Position numbers and translations under genes: made by a program. Below the pieces are notes generated by a model that searched no databases, was not told the origin of the DNA, and saw only the letters and a list, made by a program, of their open reading frames with translations. Shown here piece after piece: positions 1 through 6,308 of a stretch of DNA of 9,688 nt (position 1 is its first letter; each line of letters starts with the position of its first letter). Origin of the DNA: Flavobacteriaceae bacterium (lineage in GTDB: Bacteria; Bacteroidota; Bacteroidia; Flavobacteriales; Flavobacteriaceae); assembly GCA_030618945.1 (NCBI GenBank), contig JAUXCI010000078.1:1-9688 (forward strand), written 5' to 3'.

Positions 1-15
1 CTCAGTAGGAAAGAT

Positions 16-35
16 TATACTTATTCATAAGTATA
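16..35 (-). terminator. AT-rich hairpin downstream of the beta-barrel gene
   Basis: A perfect 9-bp inverted repeat (TATACTTAT at 16-24, ATAAGTATA at 27-35) lies about 35 nt past the stop of the beta-barrel gene. The 2-nt gap means the inner pairs would open to form the loop. The T-run (TTTT, 36-39) is on the plus-strand side, so it suits a convergent transcript from the left as well as, or better than, this gene. The stem has only two G-C pairs and could be a chance AT palindrome. Nothing else is seen in 1-69. Confidence 0.3.
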
Positions 36-69
36 TTTTAACAAGAAGAGGGTTAAGGTGTATTAGGAA

Positions 70-708
70 TTACTTAGCCCTTTCAAACTTCCAATACACA
101 CTTAGTAAGAACTGCGTACTATCAGTATCCACCGCAACCCCACCAACTTCAGTAATGCCATTTACTTCAAATAAGGCTTCAGTATCGATAAGACCAGTTT
201 CCCATCTGATATCGGTTCCAAACCTTCCAAAATTTAGACCTATACCCACTTGTGCTGCAACATTGAAATCATCATAACCGACGGTTTTAATATTTGCAAT
301 ATTTTCTGAAGCTGATAGATCAGTATTAACAATGTATTGAAAATTGGGTCCCAAGAAAAATCTACCGATTTTAAAAACTCTGAATCCTAATAATACAGGT
401 ATATCAATCCGGTCCATTTTAAGTTTGGCTTCACCGTCTTCGATAGGATAACTGCTCTCTGTATGGGTATAGAGTAATTCGGGTCTTATATATAGAAACA
501 AGGGTAACTTAATTTCAGCCAATAAACCAAAATGATAGCCTAATTCCTGATCGGATGAAAATGGATCAGAAATAACATCATCATAGACTAAAAATAAATC
601 TCCATTAGCATTATAATTCAATCCAGCTTTAACACCCCAATTTAAAAACTGAGCGTTTGCTGATAAAATGGATCCAAAAAATAACAGTGCAACTAATAAA
701 TTCTTCAT
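70..708 (-). CDS. Porin-family outer-membrane beta-barrel protein (PorT-like fold)
   Basis: This 212-residue protein starts with a clear Sec signal peptide: MKN, a hydrophobic core at about residues 4-15, and likely cleavage after ANA at residue 19, leaving Gln at the new N-terminus. The mature part alternates short amphipathic strands and turns. It opens with NWGVKAGLNYN, typical of the 'outer membrane protein beta-barrel' family of Bacteroidota, and continues with YIRPELLYT, DIPVLLGFRV and GPNFQYIV. An 8-strand barrel of about 190 residues fits the length. It would sit in the outer membrane; its role cannot be told from sequence, and members of this family are often called PorT-like without working in type IX secretion. 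It starts 30 nt after the transketolase subunit gene on the same strand, with no consensus promoter between, so co-transcription is likely. The fold is fairly certain and the function unknown. Confidence 0.82.
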   Translation of the reverse strand: MKNLLVALLFFGSILSANAQFLNWGVKAGLNYNANGDLFLVYDDVISDPFSSDQELGYHFGLLAEIKLPLFLYIRPELLYTHTESSYPIEDGEAKLKMDRIDIPVLLGFRVFKIGRFFLGPNFQYIVNTDLSASENIANIKTVGYDDFNVAAQVGIGLNFGRFGTDIRWETGLIDTEALFEVNGITEVGGVAVDTDSTQFLLSVYWKFERAK

Positions 709-738
709 GGGGGTTTAATTTAAAGATAAAGGTAAAAA

Positions 739-1692
739 TTATTTTCTATCTAAAACTCTCTTTACCGCATCAATGATGGCTTTGTCATTTAAGGCATATT
801 TCTCCATAAGTTGCGCTGGTGTTCCTGATTCTCCAAAAGAATCTTTTACGGCAACGAATTCCTGAGGTACCGGGTTATTTAAAGTCAGTGTTCTAGCTAC
901 ACTTTCTCCCAAACCTCCCAATATATTGTGTTCTTCGGCTGTGACTACACAATTTGTTTTGGCCACAGATTTTAAAATAGCCTCTTCATCGAGGGGTTTG
1001 ATCGTGTGGATATTGATCACTTCAGCCTTGATACCTAAAGCATCAAGAGCCTCTGAAGCTTGCAAAGCTTCCCATACCAAATGCCCCGTGGCAATAATCG
1101 TCACATCTTTACCTTCAGTAAGTTTTATGGCTTTACCAATTTCAAATTTTTCATTTTCAGGCATAAAAACAGGTACAGCTGGTCTGCCAAAACGCAGGTA
1201 AACCGGTCCTTCATAATCAGCAATAGCTATAGTAGCCGCTTTGGTTTGGTTGTAATCACAAGGATTGATGACTACCATTCCAGGCAACATTTTCATCATC
1301 CCTATATCTTCCAGGGTTTGATGTGTAGCACCGTCTTCTCCCAGGGTTAACCCTGCATGAGAAGCACATATTTTTACATTTTTATGAGAATAGGCAATAG
1401 ACTGTCTTATTTGATCATAAACACGCGCCGTTGAAAAATTAGCAAAAGTACCTGTAAATGGGATTTTACCACCTATGGTCATCCCGGCTGCAATTCCCAT
1501 CATATTGGCTTCAGCAATTCCTATTTGAAAAAATCTGTCAGGATTTTCTTCAATGAATTTATCCATTTTGAGCGATCCAATAAGATCCGCACAAAGGGCT
1601 ACTACATTTTTATTCGTTCTTCCTAATTCAGCAAGACCTGCTCCAAAGCCAGAACGAGTATCAATTTTTTTAGTAAAAGTGTATTTTTTCAT
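739..1692 (-). CDS. Transketolase, C-terminal subunit (split enzyme)
   Basis: This 317-residue protein is the second half of a two-subunit transketolase: the pyrimidine-binding domain (about residues 8-175) plus the C-terminal domain (about 190-315). The pyrimidine domain carries the thiamine-activating glutamate in IGIAEANMMGIAAGM (E61), followed by GEDGATHQTLED and YLRFGRP, all usual in the transketolase/DXS family. It lacks the N-terminal TPP-binding domain (GDG...N motif), which in Bacteroidota is a separate protein of about 280 residues. Together the halves transfer two-carbon ketol units in the non-oxidative pentose phosphate pathway in the cytoplasm. The N-terminal partner is not beside it: upstream come 93 intergenic nt and then maf. 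The start ATG at 1692 gives the usual MKKYTFTKKIDTRSGFG N-terminus. A 1-deoxyxylulose-5-phosphate synthase is excluded by length and by the missing first domain. Confidence 0.93.
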   Translation of the reverse strand: MKKYTFTKKIDTRSGFGAGLAELGRTNKNVVALCADLIGSLKMDKFIEENPDRFFQIGIAEANMMGIAAGMTIGGKIPFTGTFANFSTARVYDQIRQSIAYSHKNVKICASHAGLTLGEDGATHQTLEDIGMMKMLPGMVVINPCDYNQTKAATIAIADYEGPVYLRFGRPAVPVFMPENEKFEIGKAIKLTEGKDVTIIATGHLVWEALQASEALDALGIKAEVINIHTIKPLDEEAILKSVAKTNCVVTAEEHNILGGLGESVARTLTLNNPVPQEFVAVKDSFGESGTPAQLMEKYALNDKAIIDAVKRVLDRK

Positions 1693-1729
1693 TATGTTTT
1701 TTTGGAAATATTGGTTGTCAAACGATGCG

Positions 1730-1737
1730 CAAAAATA
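1730..1737 (-). promoter_or_regulatory. Possible -7 box upstream of the transketolase subunit
   Basis: Read on the minus strand this is TATTTTTG, an exact match to the Bacteroidota -7 element TAnnTTTG, 37 nt before the transketolase start. No TTG is seen at the expected distance of about 19 nt upstream, so the promoter is only half supported. It would make transketolase and the barrel gene a unit separate from maf. Confidence 0.35.
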
Positions 1738-1785
1738 GGAATTAATATTTGTATATAATTATGATTTTCAGGGTTAATTGAGTAT

Positions 1786-2367
1786 TTAAATTTTCATCAT
1801 CAATTCATAGAATTTTTGAACCGGAAATCCCATAACGTTGAAATAACTTCCATCTATTTTTTTAATACCGATATAGCCTATCCATTCCTGTATACCATAG
1901 CTTCCCGCCTTGTCAAAAGGTTTAAAACGGTCAATATAATAGTTGATTTCTGCACTTGAAAGTGACTTGAATGTTACGTTGGTGGAATCGTTAATAAGAT
2001 GCGTTTTCTTATTAGTAGTAAGGGCTATAGAACTAATTACTTTATGAGTTTTACCTGATAGCGTCTGCAGCATTGCTTTGGCATCCGAACTGTCTTTGGG
2101 TTTGCCAATGGCTCTGTTGTTAAGCCAAACAATGGTATCCGCAGTGATAAGCACGTCATTGTCTTTTAATTCCTTTAAAAAAGGTTTTGATTTGAGTGTT
2201 GCTAAATAATCAGTGATTTCAGGACCAACAAGCGTTTTTGGAAAATTCTCTTCAACCTCCTTTAATCGGATCTCGAAGTCCAAACCTAATTCTTCAAGAA
2301 AAAATTTCCTTCTGGGTGATCCTGAACCCAAAATGATTTGCTTGTCATTTAATTTGTCTCTTAACAT
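1786..2367 (-). CDS. maf: Maf-family nucleoside triphosphate pyrophosphatase (YhdE-like)
   Basis: This 193-residue protein has the normal length and all the landmarks of Maf. The N-terminal phosphate-binding motif is GSGSPRR (residues 14-20). The catalytic aspartate lies in ADTIVWLNNRAIGKP (D77). The later motifs are DKAGSYGIQ (152-160) and GSYFNVMGFPV (173-183). The DKAGxYGIQ form is typical of the YhdE branch, which hydrolyses dTTP, UTP and modified pyrimidine nucleotides to monophosphates, rather than the m7GTP-specific YceF branch. The family is cytoplasmic and thought to remove non-canonical nucleotides; older annotations call it a septum-formation inhibitor. It is the last gene of the smpB-prenyltransferase-maf unit and starts 3 nt after the prenyltransferase stop, so translational coupling is likely. 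Family membership is certain; the substrate branch is inferred from the one motif. Confidence 0.94.
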   Translation of the reverse strand: MLRDKLNDKQIILGSGSPRRKFFLEELGLDFEIRLKEVEENFPKTLVGPEITDYLATLKSKPFLKELKDNDVLITADTIVWLNNRAIGKPKDSSDAKAMLQTLSGKTHKVISSIALTTNKKTHLINDSTNVTFKSLSSAEINYYIDRFKPFDKAGSYGIQEWIGYIGIKKIDGSYFNVMGFPVQKFYELMMKI

Positions 2368-2370
2368 AAT

Positions 2371-3276
2371 TTAGATAAAAAACATGCTTAATATACCCGT
2401 AAACATAATGACCTTTAAAAGGGTGCTGATTTGACTAAACTGTTTTTTGGAGTCCGCTTTGGCGACCATAAATATCAGGAAAAGCAGCGGAAGCTCTATC
2501 GCAAGTACCAGGTAAACAGATAGATAAATATTTTGATTAAAAAGATAATAGGTGCTATAGGCCAATAAAACCAATACAAGGCTGGCAACAATGATCAAAA
2601 TAGTCTTTGTTTTAGATATACCGAGCACTATGGGCAGGGTTCTCGCCTCCATAGCTATATCACCTTTGACGTCTTCAATATCCTTGACGACTTCCCTTAA
2701 AAAGGTAAACATAAACCCAAAAACACCAAATAAAATAAGGACTTTTAGGACGGTCATTTGAGAGTCGAGATTATAATTACTGGTTACAGGCATTAAATCA
2801 AAAACAAGAACCAGGATAATACTCAATAGAATAATTAATGATATGATAATATTTCCAATCAGAAACTTGATTTTAAAATACTTAGCATACTCGAATAAAA
2901 GAAATGCTGTAAGCACATAAATAAAAAAATAAGAAGTATGCCCAATATAATAAGAGAGATACATACCCAATGCAAGCCCAATAGCATTAAATCCAAGAAA
3001 TAGATACTGTGCTGTGCTTCTCACTATTATTCTGTCAATAAATAATTTTTCCGGTTTGTTGATGATATCGGCCTTAACATCATGAATGTCGTTAATTATA
3101 TAGCCAGCGATGGCAATACATACAGTAGATAGCGTAAGCAGCGCAAAATGAAGATCATTCAAAGAGACTAATAGATCAAACTTTTCAAATAAAACGTATT
3201 TAAAAAGGTATTGAATGAGGATGATCATCATTACGTTTTTCCATCTAAAAAAAGTAAAATAATCTTTTATTGTCAT
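2371..3276 (-). CDS. UbiA-family prenyltransferase, digeranylgeranylglyceryl-phosphate synthase-like
   Basis: This 301-residue polytopic inner-membrane protein has about eight or nine hydrophobic segments. Both aspartate-rich motifs of UbiA enzymes are present: N62-D63-x2-D66-x3-D70 (NDIHDVKAD) and D199-x2-D202-x3-D206 (DIEDVKGD). They bind the Mg2+-diphosphate of a polyprenyl donor. The second motif runs on into ARTLPIVLG, common in the subgroup annotated as geranylgeranylglycerol-phosphate geranylgeranyltransferase. That archaeal enzyme adds the second prenyl chain to glycerol-1-phosphate ether lipids, and homologues are widespread in Bacteroidota, where the true acceptor is unclear to me. 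A quinone or heme-O prenyltransferase is the alternative; those usually sit with menaquinone or cytochrome oxidase genes, which are absent here. Its ATG overlaps the smpB stop (ATGA, 4 nt) and maf follows after 3 nt, so all three are probably co-translated. The family is certain and the substrate tentative. Confidence 0.85.
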   Translation of the reverse strand: MTIKDYFTFFRWKNVMMIILIQYLFKYVLFEKFDLLVSLNDLHFALLTLSTVCIAIAGYIINDIHDVKADIINKPEKLFIDRIIVRSTAQYLFLGFNAIGLALGMYLSYYIGHTSYFFIYVLTAFLLFEYAKYFKIKFLIGNIIISLIILLSIILVLVFDLMPVTSNYNLDSQMTVLKVLILFGVFGFMFTFLREVVKDIEDVKGDIAMEARTLPIVLGISKTKTILIIVASLVLVLLAYSTYYLFNQNIYLSVYLVLAIELPLLFLIFMVAKADSKKQFSQISTLLKVIMFTGILSMFFI

Positions 3277-3731
3277 TTATAATTCTTCTTTATTTGGTCC
3301 AACGATTTTTTTTGATCTCTATCTTTCAACACCTGCCTTTTGTCATAAAGTTTTTTACCCTTGCACAGCGCTATTTTAAGCTTGGCCCAACCTTTATCAG
3401 TTATAAATAATTTTAAAGGAATGATGGTTAAACCAACGTTTTGAACTTGCTTAGCAAGTTTTTTAAGTTCCTGTTTGGTAAGTAATAGTTTTCTTTCACT
3501 TTTGGCTCTGTGGTTGTAAAAACTGCCAAAACTATATTCTTCGACAAACATGTTGATGACAAATAGTTCACCACTATCATTAAATTCACAAAAACTTTCA
3601 GTAATTCTGGCTTTACTGTCTCGGATGGATTTTATTTCGGTTCCGCTGAGTTGAATTCCTGCGATATAAGTATCCAGGATTTCATATTCAAATCGTGCTT
3701 TTTTATTCTGAATATTAATATTCTTTTGCAT
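3273..3731 (-). CDS. smpB: SsrA-binding protein SmpB
   Basis: This 152-residue protein is of normal SmpB length. SmpB binds tmRNA and delivers it to ribosomes stalled on broken mRNAs (trans-translation). Visible family features are the N-terminal NKKARFEYEIL, the tmRNA-binding core GTEIKSIRDSKARITESFCEF (about residues 31-51, written here as its consensus span), INMFVEEYSFGSFYNHRAK, the stretch KLFITDKGWAKLKIALCKGKKLYDKR (middle region near 107-131) and the basic C-terminal tail DRDQKKSLDQIKKNYK. That tail enters the empty mRNA channel of the ribosome. The start at 3731 gives the usual MQKN N-terminus of flavobacterial SmpB. It overlaps the prenyltransferase gene by 4 nt and leads the three-gene unit. 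No tmRNA gene (ssrA) is visible in this window. A possible -7 promoter box ends only 4 nt before the ATG. Confidence 0.96.
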   Translation of the reverse strand: MQKNINIQNKKARFEYEILDTYIAGIQLSGTEIKSIRDSKARITESFCEFNDSGELFVINMFVEEYSFGSFYNHRAKSERKLLLTKQELKKLAKQVQNVGLTIIPLKLFITDKGWAKLKIALCKGKKLYDKRQVLKDRDQKKSLDQIKKNYK

Positions 3732-3735
3732 AAGG

Positions 3736-3743
3736 CAAATCTA
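3736..3743 (-). promoter_or_regulatory. Possible -7 box immediately before smpB
   Basis: On the minus strand this reads TAGATTTG, an exact match to TAnnTTTG, and ends 4 nt before the smpB ATG. Used as a -7 element, transcription would start at or within a base or two of the ATG, giving a leaderless or nearly leaderless mRNA. No TTG is seen at the -33 position, so an AT-rich chance match remains possible. Confidence 0.33.
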
Positions 3744-3779
3744 AATAAAAAATAAACGAATTAAATGGATTTTCAATTC

Positions 3780-3809
3780 AAAAAAAATATAAGGTAGCAG
3801 GGCCTGGCT
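3780..3809 (-). terminator. Possible terminator after the lipoprotein gene
   Basis: In the 100-nt gap between the lipoprotein stop and smpB, minus-strand reading gives a short GC-rich imperfect hairpin (AGCCAGGCCCTGCT, 3809-3796; arms AGC/GCT and AG/CT with one bulged C), with a run of eight T starting 8 nt later (3787-3780). A second small hairpin, CAACA/TGTTG with a 3-nt loop, lies just upstream at 3818-3830. Either could end the lipoprotein transcript, but both stems are weak. Confidence 0.33.
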
Positions 3810-3831
3810 CTTAAGAACAACAGAATGTTGC

Positions 3832-4224
3832 TTAATTCAAACCTTTCCAGTCAATCTTTATATAACCCGCATCGGCAAGTTCCTGAAGATTGTTATCCGA
3901 ATTTTCACCAGCTTCAACTTCATACATTACCACTAGGTTATTCAATAATTCTGATTTAAAGGTCCCCGTTGATTGCGTCCCAATTTTTACATTATAATCT
4001 GAAGTTCTGTATAATTGAACATTTTCATAAACTACAGTATTGCCGTAATTAGGTCCGGAAATCGTAATTGTGGCTTCTATTTGATCGGCATTGATGTTAA
4101 ATACGTGTGTACCTAGATCATCAAAAATTAGTGTTCCTGAAATTTCTTTAGCGTCATTTGAAGTGCAAGACGAAATCATTATTGTGCATAGCATGATTGC
4201 ACAACTTAAAAAAATCTTTTTCAT
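3832..4224 (-). CDS. Small lipoprotein of unknown function
   Basis: This 130-residue protein begins with a lipoprotein signal peptide: MKK, a hydrophobic stretch at about residues 4-16, and a lipobox ending ISSC with the lipidated cysteine at C20. The residues after it are TSNDAKE. This is loosely acidic, but it is not a clear match to the surface-export signals known for Bacteroidota lipoproteins, so the side of the membrane it faces is open. The mature part of about 110 residues is rich in beta-type segments (SGTLIFDDLGTHVFNINAD, ATITISGP, YENVQLYRT) and ends in a short acidic region before YIKIDWKGLN. No catalytic motif is visible and I do not recognise a family. AAGGAG lies 2 nt before the ATG, unusually close for a ribosome binding site. 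It is divergent from the beta-barrel gene at 4503 and separated from smpB by 100 nt, so it is probably its own transcript. Confidence 0.75.
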   Translation of the reverse strand: MKKIFLSCAIMLCTIMISSCTSNDAKEISGTLIFDDLGTHVFNINADQIEATITISGPNYGNTVVYENVQLYRTSDYNVKIGTQSTGTFKSELLNNLVVMYEVEAGENSDNNLQELADAGYIKIDWKGLN

Positions 4225-4290
4225 AACTCCTTATTTTTTTAGCAATTGGTATTATAAAACTTATAACGCTAAGACATAGGGTTTTATTAT

Positions 4291-4362
4291 ATACGAGTTT
4301 ATGTTTTTCTTTGAATCAATATTTGATTAAAAGGATTCGGAAATAAAAAAAATACGAGTTTA
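4291..4362. promoter_or_regulatory. Direct repeats flanking a palindrome in the divergent intergenic region
   Basis: The 278-nt AT-rich gap between the divergent lipoprotein and barrel genes (4225-4502) holds two copies of ATACGAGTTTA, at 4291-4301 and 4352-4362, with start-to-start spacing of 61 nt. Between them is a palindrome, AATCAA-TAT-TTGATT (4314-4328). The layout could be a regulator site serving one or both divergent genes, but in sequence this AT-rich short matches arise by chance. No small gene is visible in the gap. Confidence 0.3.
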
Positions 4363-4446
4363 AGATTCACCTCTATTTACGTTCTTAAGCTTATGACAAA
4401 CATTTCATGTCTATAAATAAATTTAAATGTATTATGTTAAAAATAG

Positions 4447-4477
4447 TTTGATCAATAAGCTGAAAATATTACTTTTG
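4447..4477 (+). promoter_or_regulatory. Bacteroidota consensus promoter for the beta-barrel gene at 4503
   Basis: TTTG at 4447-4450 is followed by exactly 19 nt and then TACTTTTG at 4470-4477, matching both the -33 (TTTG) and -7 (TAnnTTTG) elements of the primary sigma factor of Bacteroidota at their usual spacing. The -7 box ends 25 nt before the ATG, which predicts a 5' leader of roughly 20 nt. A second copy of TTTGAATCG (4474-4482 and 4491-4499) lies in that leader. Confidence 0.75.
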
Positions 4478-4502
4478 AATCGTCAAAAAGTTTGAATCGA
4501 TA

Positions 4503-5330
4503 ATGAAAAGAATTCTGATATTAATGATGATCATTATCATCATTTCTGCCCAAGATATATTTGCCCAAGAAAAAGAAATTAAACACCCTGTTCTTACCAG
4601 CAAATTTCATTTGGGCTTCGGTCTTTACATTCCAACTCAAAGGGTACAATTCAAGGTAGATGCGAGCTCTGGAGATAATGGAATTAATTTTGATAAAACC
4701 TTTGATTTTAATAATAATCAGATTACTCCTGTTTTCAATTTTGATTGGCGTTTTTCAAAAAACTGGGAGCTTTCAGCTGAATATTTTAATGTAAATTACG
4801 CCACATCAAAAGTGTTAGAAAATGACATTGAGGCAGGTGATTATGTGTTTAACAAAGGGAGTACTGTAGGGATTGGTTATAAAATCAATTTGTACCGTAT
4901 TTTTGTTGGAAGGGTTATTTCAAGGGGATTTAAACATGAATTAGGTGCCGGTCTGGGGCTTCATGTATTGGATATCGGCCCTTATATAGAAGGTAACGTA
5001 ATCGTAAACGGAAATGAGAATGAGTTTAAACGTTCGAATGTTTCTGCGACAGCTCCCTTACCGAATATTGCCTTATGGTATTATTTTGCACCAACTGAAA
5101 AATGGGCCTTTACGGCAAAAGTGGATTGGTTCGGTATTACCATAGATCAATACTCAGGTTTGTTGTGGGACATCTCACCCGGTGTTCGTTATCAGATTAT
5201 TAAGAATCTTGGTGTAGCTATTGATTATAGATTTTTTGGAGTAAAAGCAAATGTAAGAAACGAACAATGGGATGGAGCTGTAAAATTATCATTTAGTGGC
5301 CCGACTTTAGCACTTATTGGAAATCTTTAA
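4503..5330 (+). CDS. Outer-membrane beta-barrel protein of unknown function
   Basis: This 275-residue protein has a strongly hydrophobic signal peptide (residues 3-15, including a run of six isoleucines) with probable cleavage near A21 (DIFA before QEKE). The rest is a series of alternating strands typical of outer-membrane barrels, for example FHLGFGLYIP, PVFNFDWRFSKNWELSAEYF, VGIGYKINLYRIFVG, HELGAGLGLHVLDIGPYIEG, NIALWYYFAPTEKWAF and GVAIDYRFFG. I count about 10-12 plausible strands. The C-terminus is TLALIGNL, ending in Leu rather than the aromatic residue common on barrel proteins. I do not recognise a named family or substrate, and a porin, adhesin or stress-related barrel are all possible. 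The start is fixed by the consensus promoter ending 25 nt upstream. The HdeD-like gene follows on the same strand after 123 nt, possibly but not surely co-transcribed. Confidence 0.8.
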   Translation: MKRILILMMIIIIISAQDIFAQEKEIKHPVLTSKFHLGFGLYIPTQRVQFKVDASSGDNGINFDKTFDFNNNQITPVFNFDWRFSKNWELSAEYFNVNYATSKVLENDIEAGDYVFNKGSTVGIGYKINLYRIFVGRVISRGFKHELGAGLGLHVLDIGPYIEGNVIVNGNENEFKRSNVSATAPLPNIALWYYFAPTEKWAFTAKVDWFGITIDQYSGLLWDISPGVRYQIIKNLGVAIDYRFFGVKANVRNEQWDGAVKLSFSGPTLALIGNL

Positions 5331-5362
5331 AGTCAAATTATTTGCGTAAAATTCCATTATAA

Positions 5363-5389
5363 CCTTTAGCCATTAAAAAAGCTCAAAGG
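5363..5389 (+). terminator. Weak imperfect hairpin after the barrel gene
   Basis: The 123-nt gap between the barrel gene and the HdeD-like gene contains an imperfect stem, CCTTTAGC (5363-5370) against GCTCAAAGG (5381-5389, one bulged C), with a 10-nt A-rich loop. No T-run follows directly. AGGAGGGG at 5387-5394 resembles a ribosome binding site but is about 60 nt from the next ATG, too far to serve it. The gap has no exact Bacteroidota promoter match. Confidence 0.22.
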
Positions 5390-5453
5390 AGGGGTTCTAT
5401 ATAAACGATAATAAATATCTTTATCTAATCATTAATATTTAAATTTTATCATT

Positions 5454-6011
5454 ATGATCAACAAATTCAAACATTGGTGGATGACTCTGATTAAGGGTAT
5501 TGTCCTGATTTTACTTGCTTTTTTCGTTTTTAACCATCCGGTGGGAATGCTTATTGGTTTGGTTATGTATTTTTCAATTGCCTTATTGATAACCGGAATA
5601 CTTACGGTCATAGGATCGGTTTTATCAAGTAAAACTGATGACGATTGGGGATGGAAATTAACAGGTGGAATTATTGACGTTCTATTTGCATTAATCTTAT
5701 TATCTAACCCTGGAATAACAGCTGCTATTTTACCATTTATCCTAGGTTTCTGGATAATAGTATATGGGGTAATTATATTTGGAGGCTCATTTAAAGCTAA
5801 GAAGGAAGGTGACGACAATTGGTGGATAAGCTTATTGGGTGGGGTTTTAACCATAATGTTTGGTTATTTTATTATGAGTGATTTATTCGCAGGAGCCGTG
5901 GCTATAACAATTTGGATAGGATTAGGCTTGTTGATATTCGGTATTATTAACGTAGTGGTTTCCTTGAAAATGAGAAAGGTTAAAATTAAAATAGAAGATG
6001 CTATTTCATAA
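5454..6011 (+). CDS. HdeD-family (DUF308) inner-membrane protein
   Basis: This 185-residue protein has six predicted membrane segments (about residues 11-27, 31-56, 68-84, 88-112, 125-141, 146-171) joined by short charged loops (TDDD at 61-64, KAKKEGDDN at 114-122). It shows the threefold internal repeat that defines the DUF308 family: each unit opens with tryptophans, then G/K-G, then a hydrophobic run and a turn. The three units start at W8-W9 (K14-G15, N27-P29), W65-W67 (G71-G72, N85-P86) and W123-W124 (G129-G130, S142-D143). In Escherichia coli the relative HdeD helps acid resistance at high cell density; the biochemical role of the family is unknown, so acid stress is only a possible role here. 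The C-terminus is basic and cytoplasmic (KMRKVKIKIED). Length matches the family. It lies between the outer-membrane barrel gene and a strong hairpin 65 nt past its stop. Confidence 0.88.
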   Translation: MINKFKHWWMTLIKGIVLILLAFFVFNHPVGMLIGLVMYFSIALLITGILTVIGSVLSSKTDDDWGWKLTGGIIDVLFALILLSNPGITAAILPFILGFWIIVYGVIIFGGSFKAKKEGDDNWWISLLGGVLTIMFGYFIMSDLFAGAVAITIWIGLGLLIFGIINVVVSLKMRKVKIKIEDAIS

Positions 6012-6076
6012 TATTTAGAAACCCTGATTTTGGTCAGCAGAAAGTATAGACAAGGATACGCTTGTTAAACAATCTT

Positions 6077-6119
6077 AGTTCCACTACAGTCCTTGAAAAT
6101 CAAGGACTGTAGTGGAACT
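6077..6119 (+). terminator. 19-bp perfect stem-loop, probable terminator after the HdeD-like gene
   Basis: The left arm AGTTCCACTACAGTCCTTG (6077-6095) and right arm CAAGGACTGTAGTGGAACT (6101-6119) are perfect reverse complements around a 5-nt AAAAT loop. It starts 65 nt after the HdeD-like stop and lies 189 nt before the reductase ATG. A weak T-stretch (CTTTC) follows. Position and stability fit a transcription terminator separating the two plus-strand genes, but the stem is longer than most and the U-tract poor, so a dispersed palindromic repeat or an RNA-processing site are alternatives. The remainder of 6012-6308 shows no gene, and the AT-rich stretch 6121-6308 has no exact TAnnTTTG promoter. 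Confidence 0.6.
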
Positions 6120-6308
6120 TTCAGTTAAAGTATACCTTCGTTAATTTCATGCGGTAGAAGGTGTTCAATTAGCTTATTTTGATTAAGATGAAATTCCTAA
6201 TTTTAAGCTAAATTTATTAACTTTAAACTTTTGAATATTAAACCCAACTCGAATCAAGGCAAGCCGGTTATAAAAAAGCTTATAATTAAACCTGATAAAA
6301 TAAATATA

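Noticed and set aside
926..1350. Two overlapping plus-strand open frames within the transketolase gene
   Set aside because: Both are antisense to a highly conserved coding sequence, overlap each other and show no recognisable domains or start signals.
5432..5854. 140-codon open frame on the minus strand opposite the HdeD-like gene
   Set aside because: It lies wholly antisense to a gene with clear family repeats, has a proline/isoleucine-rich composition typical of a shadow frame and resembles no known protein.
6231..6308. TTG start giving the reductase a 26-residue N-terminal extension
   Set aside because: The extension would push the twin-arginine motif to residues 38-39, too far from the N-terminus; the ATG at 6309 puts it at 12-13, as expected for a Tat signal.
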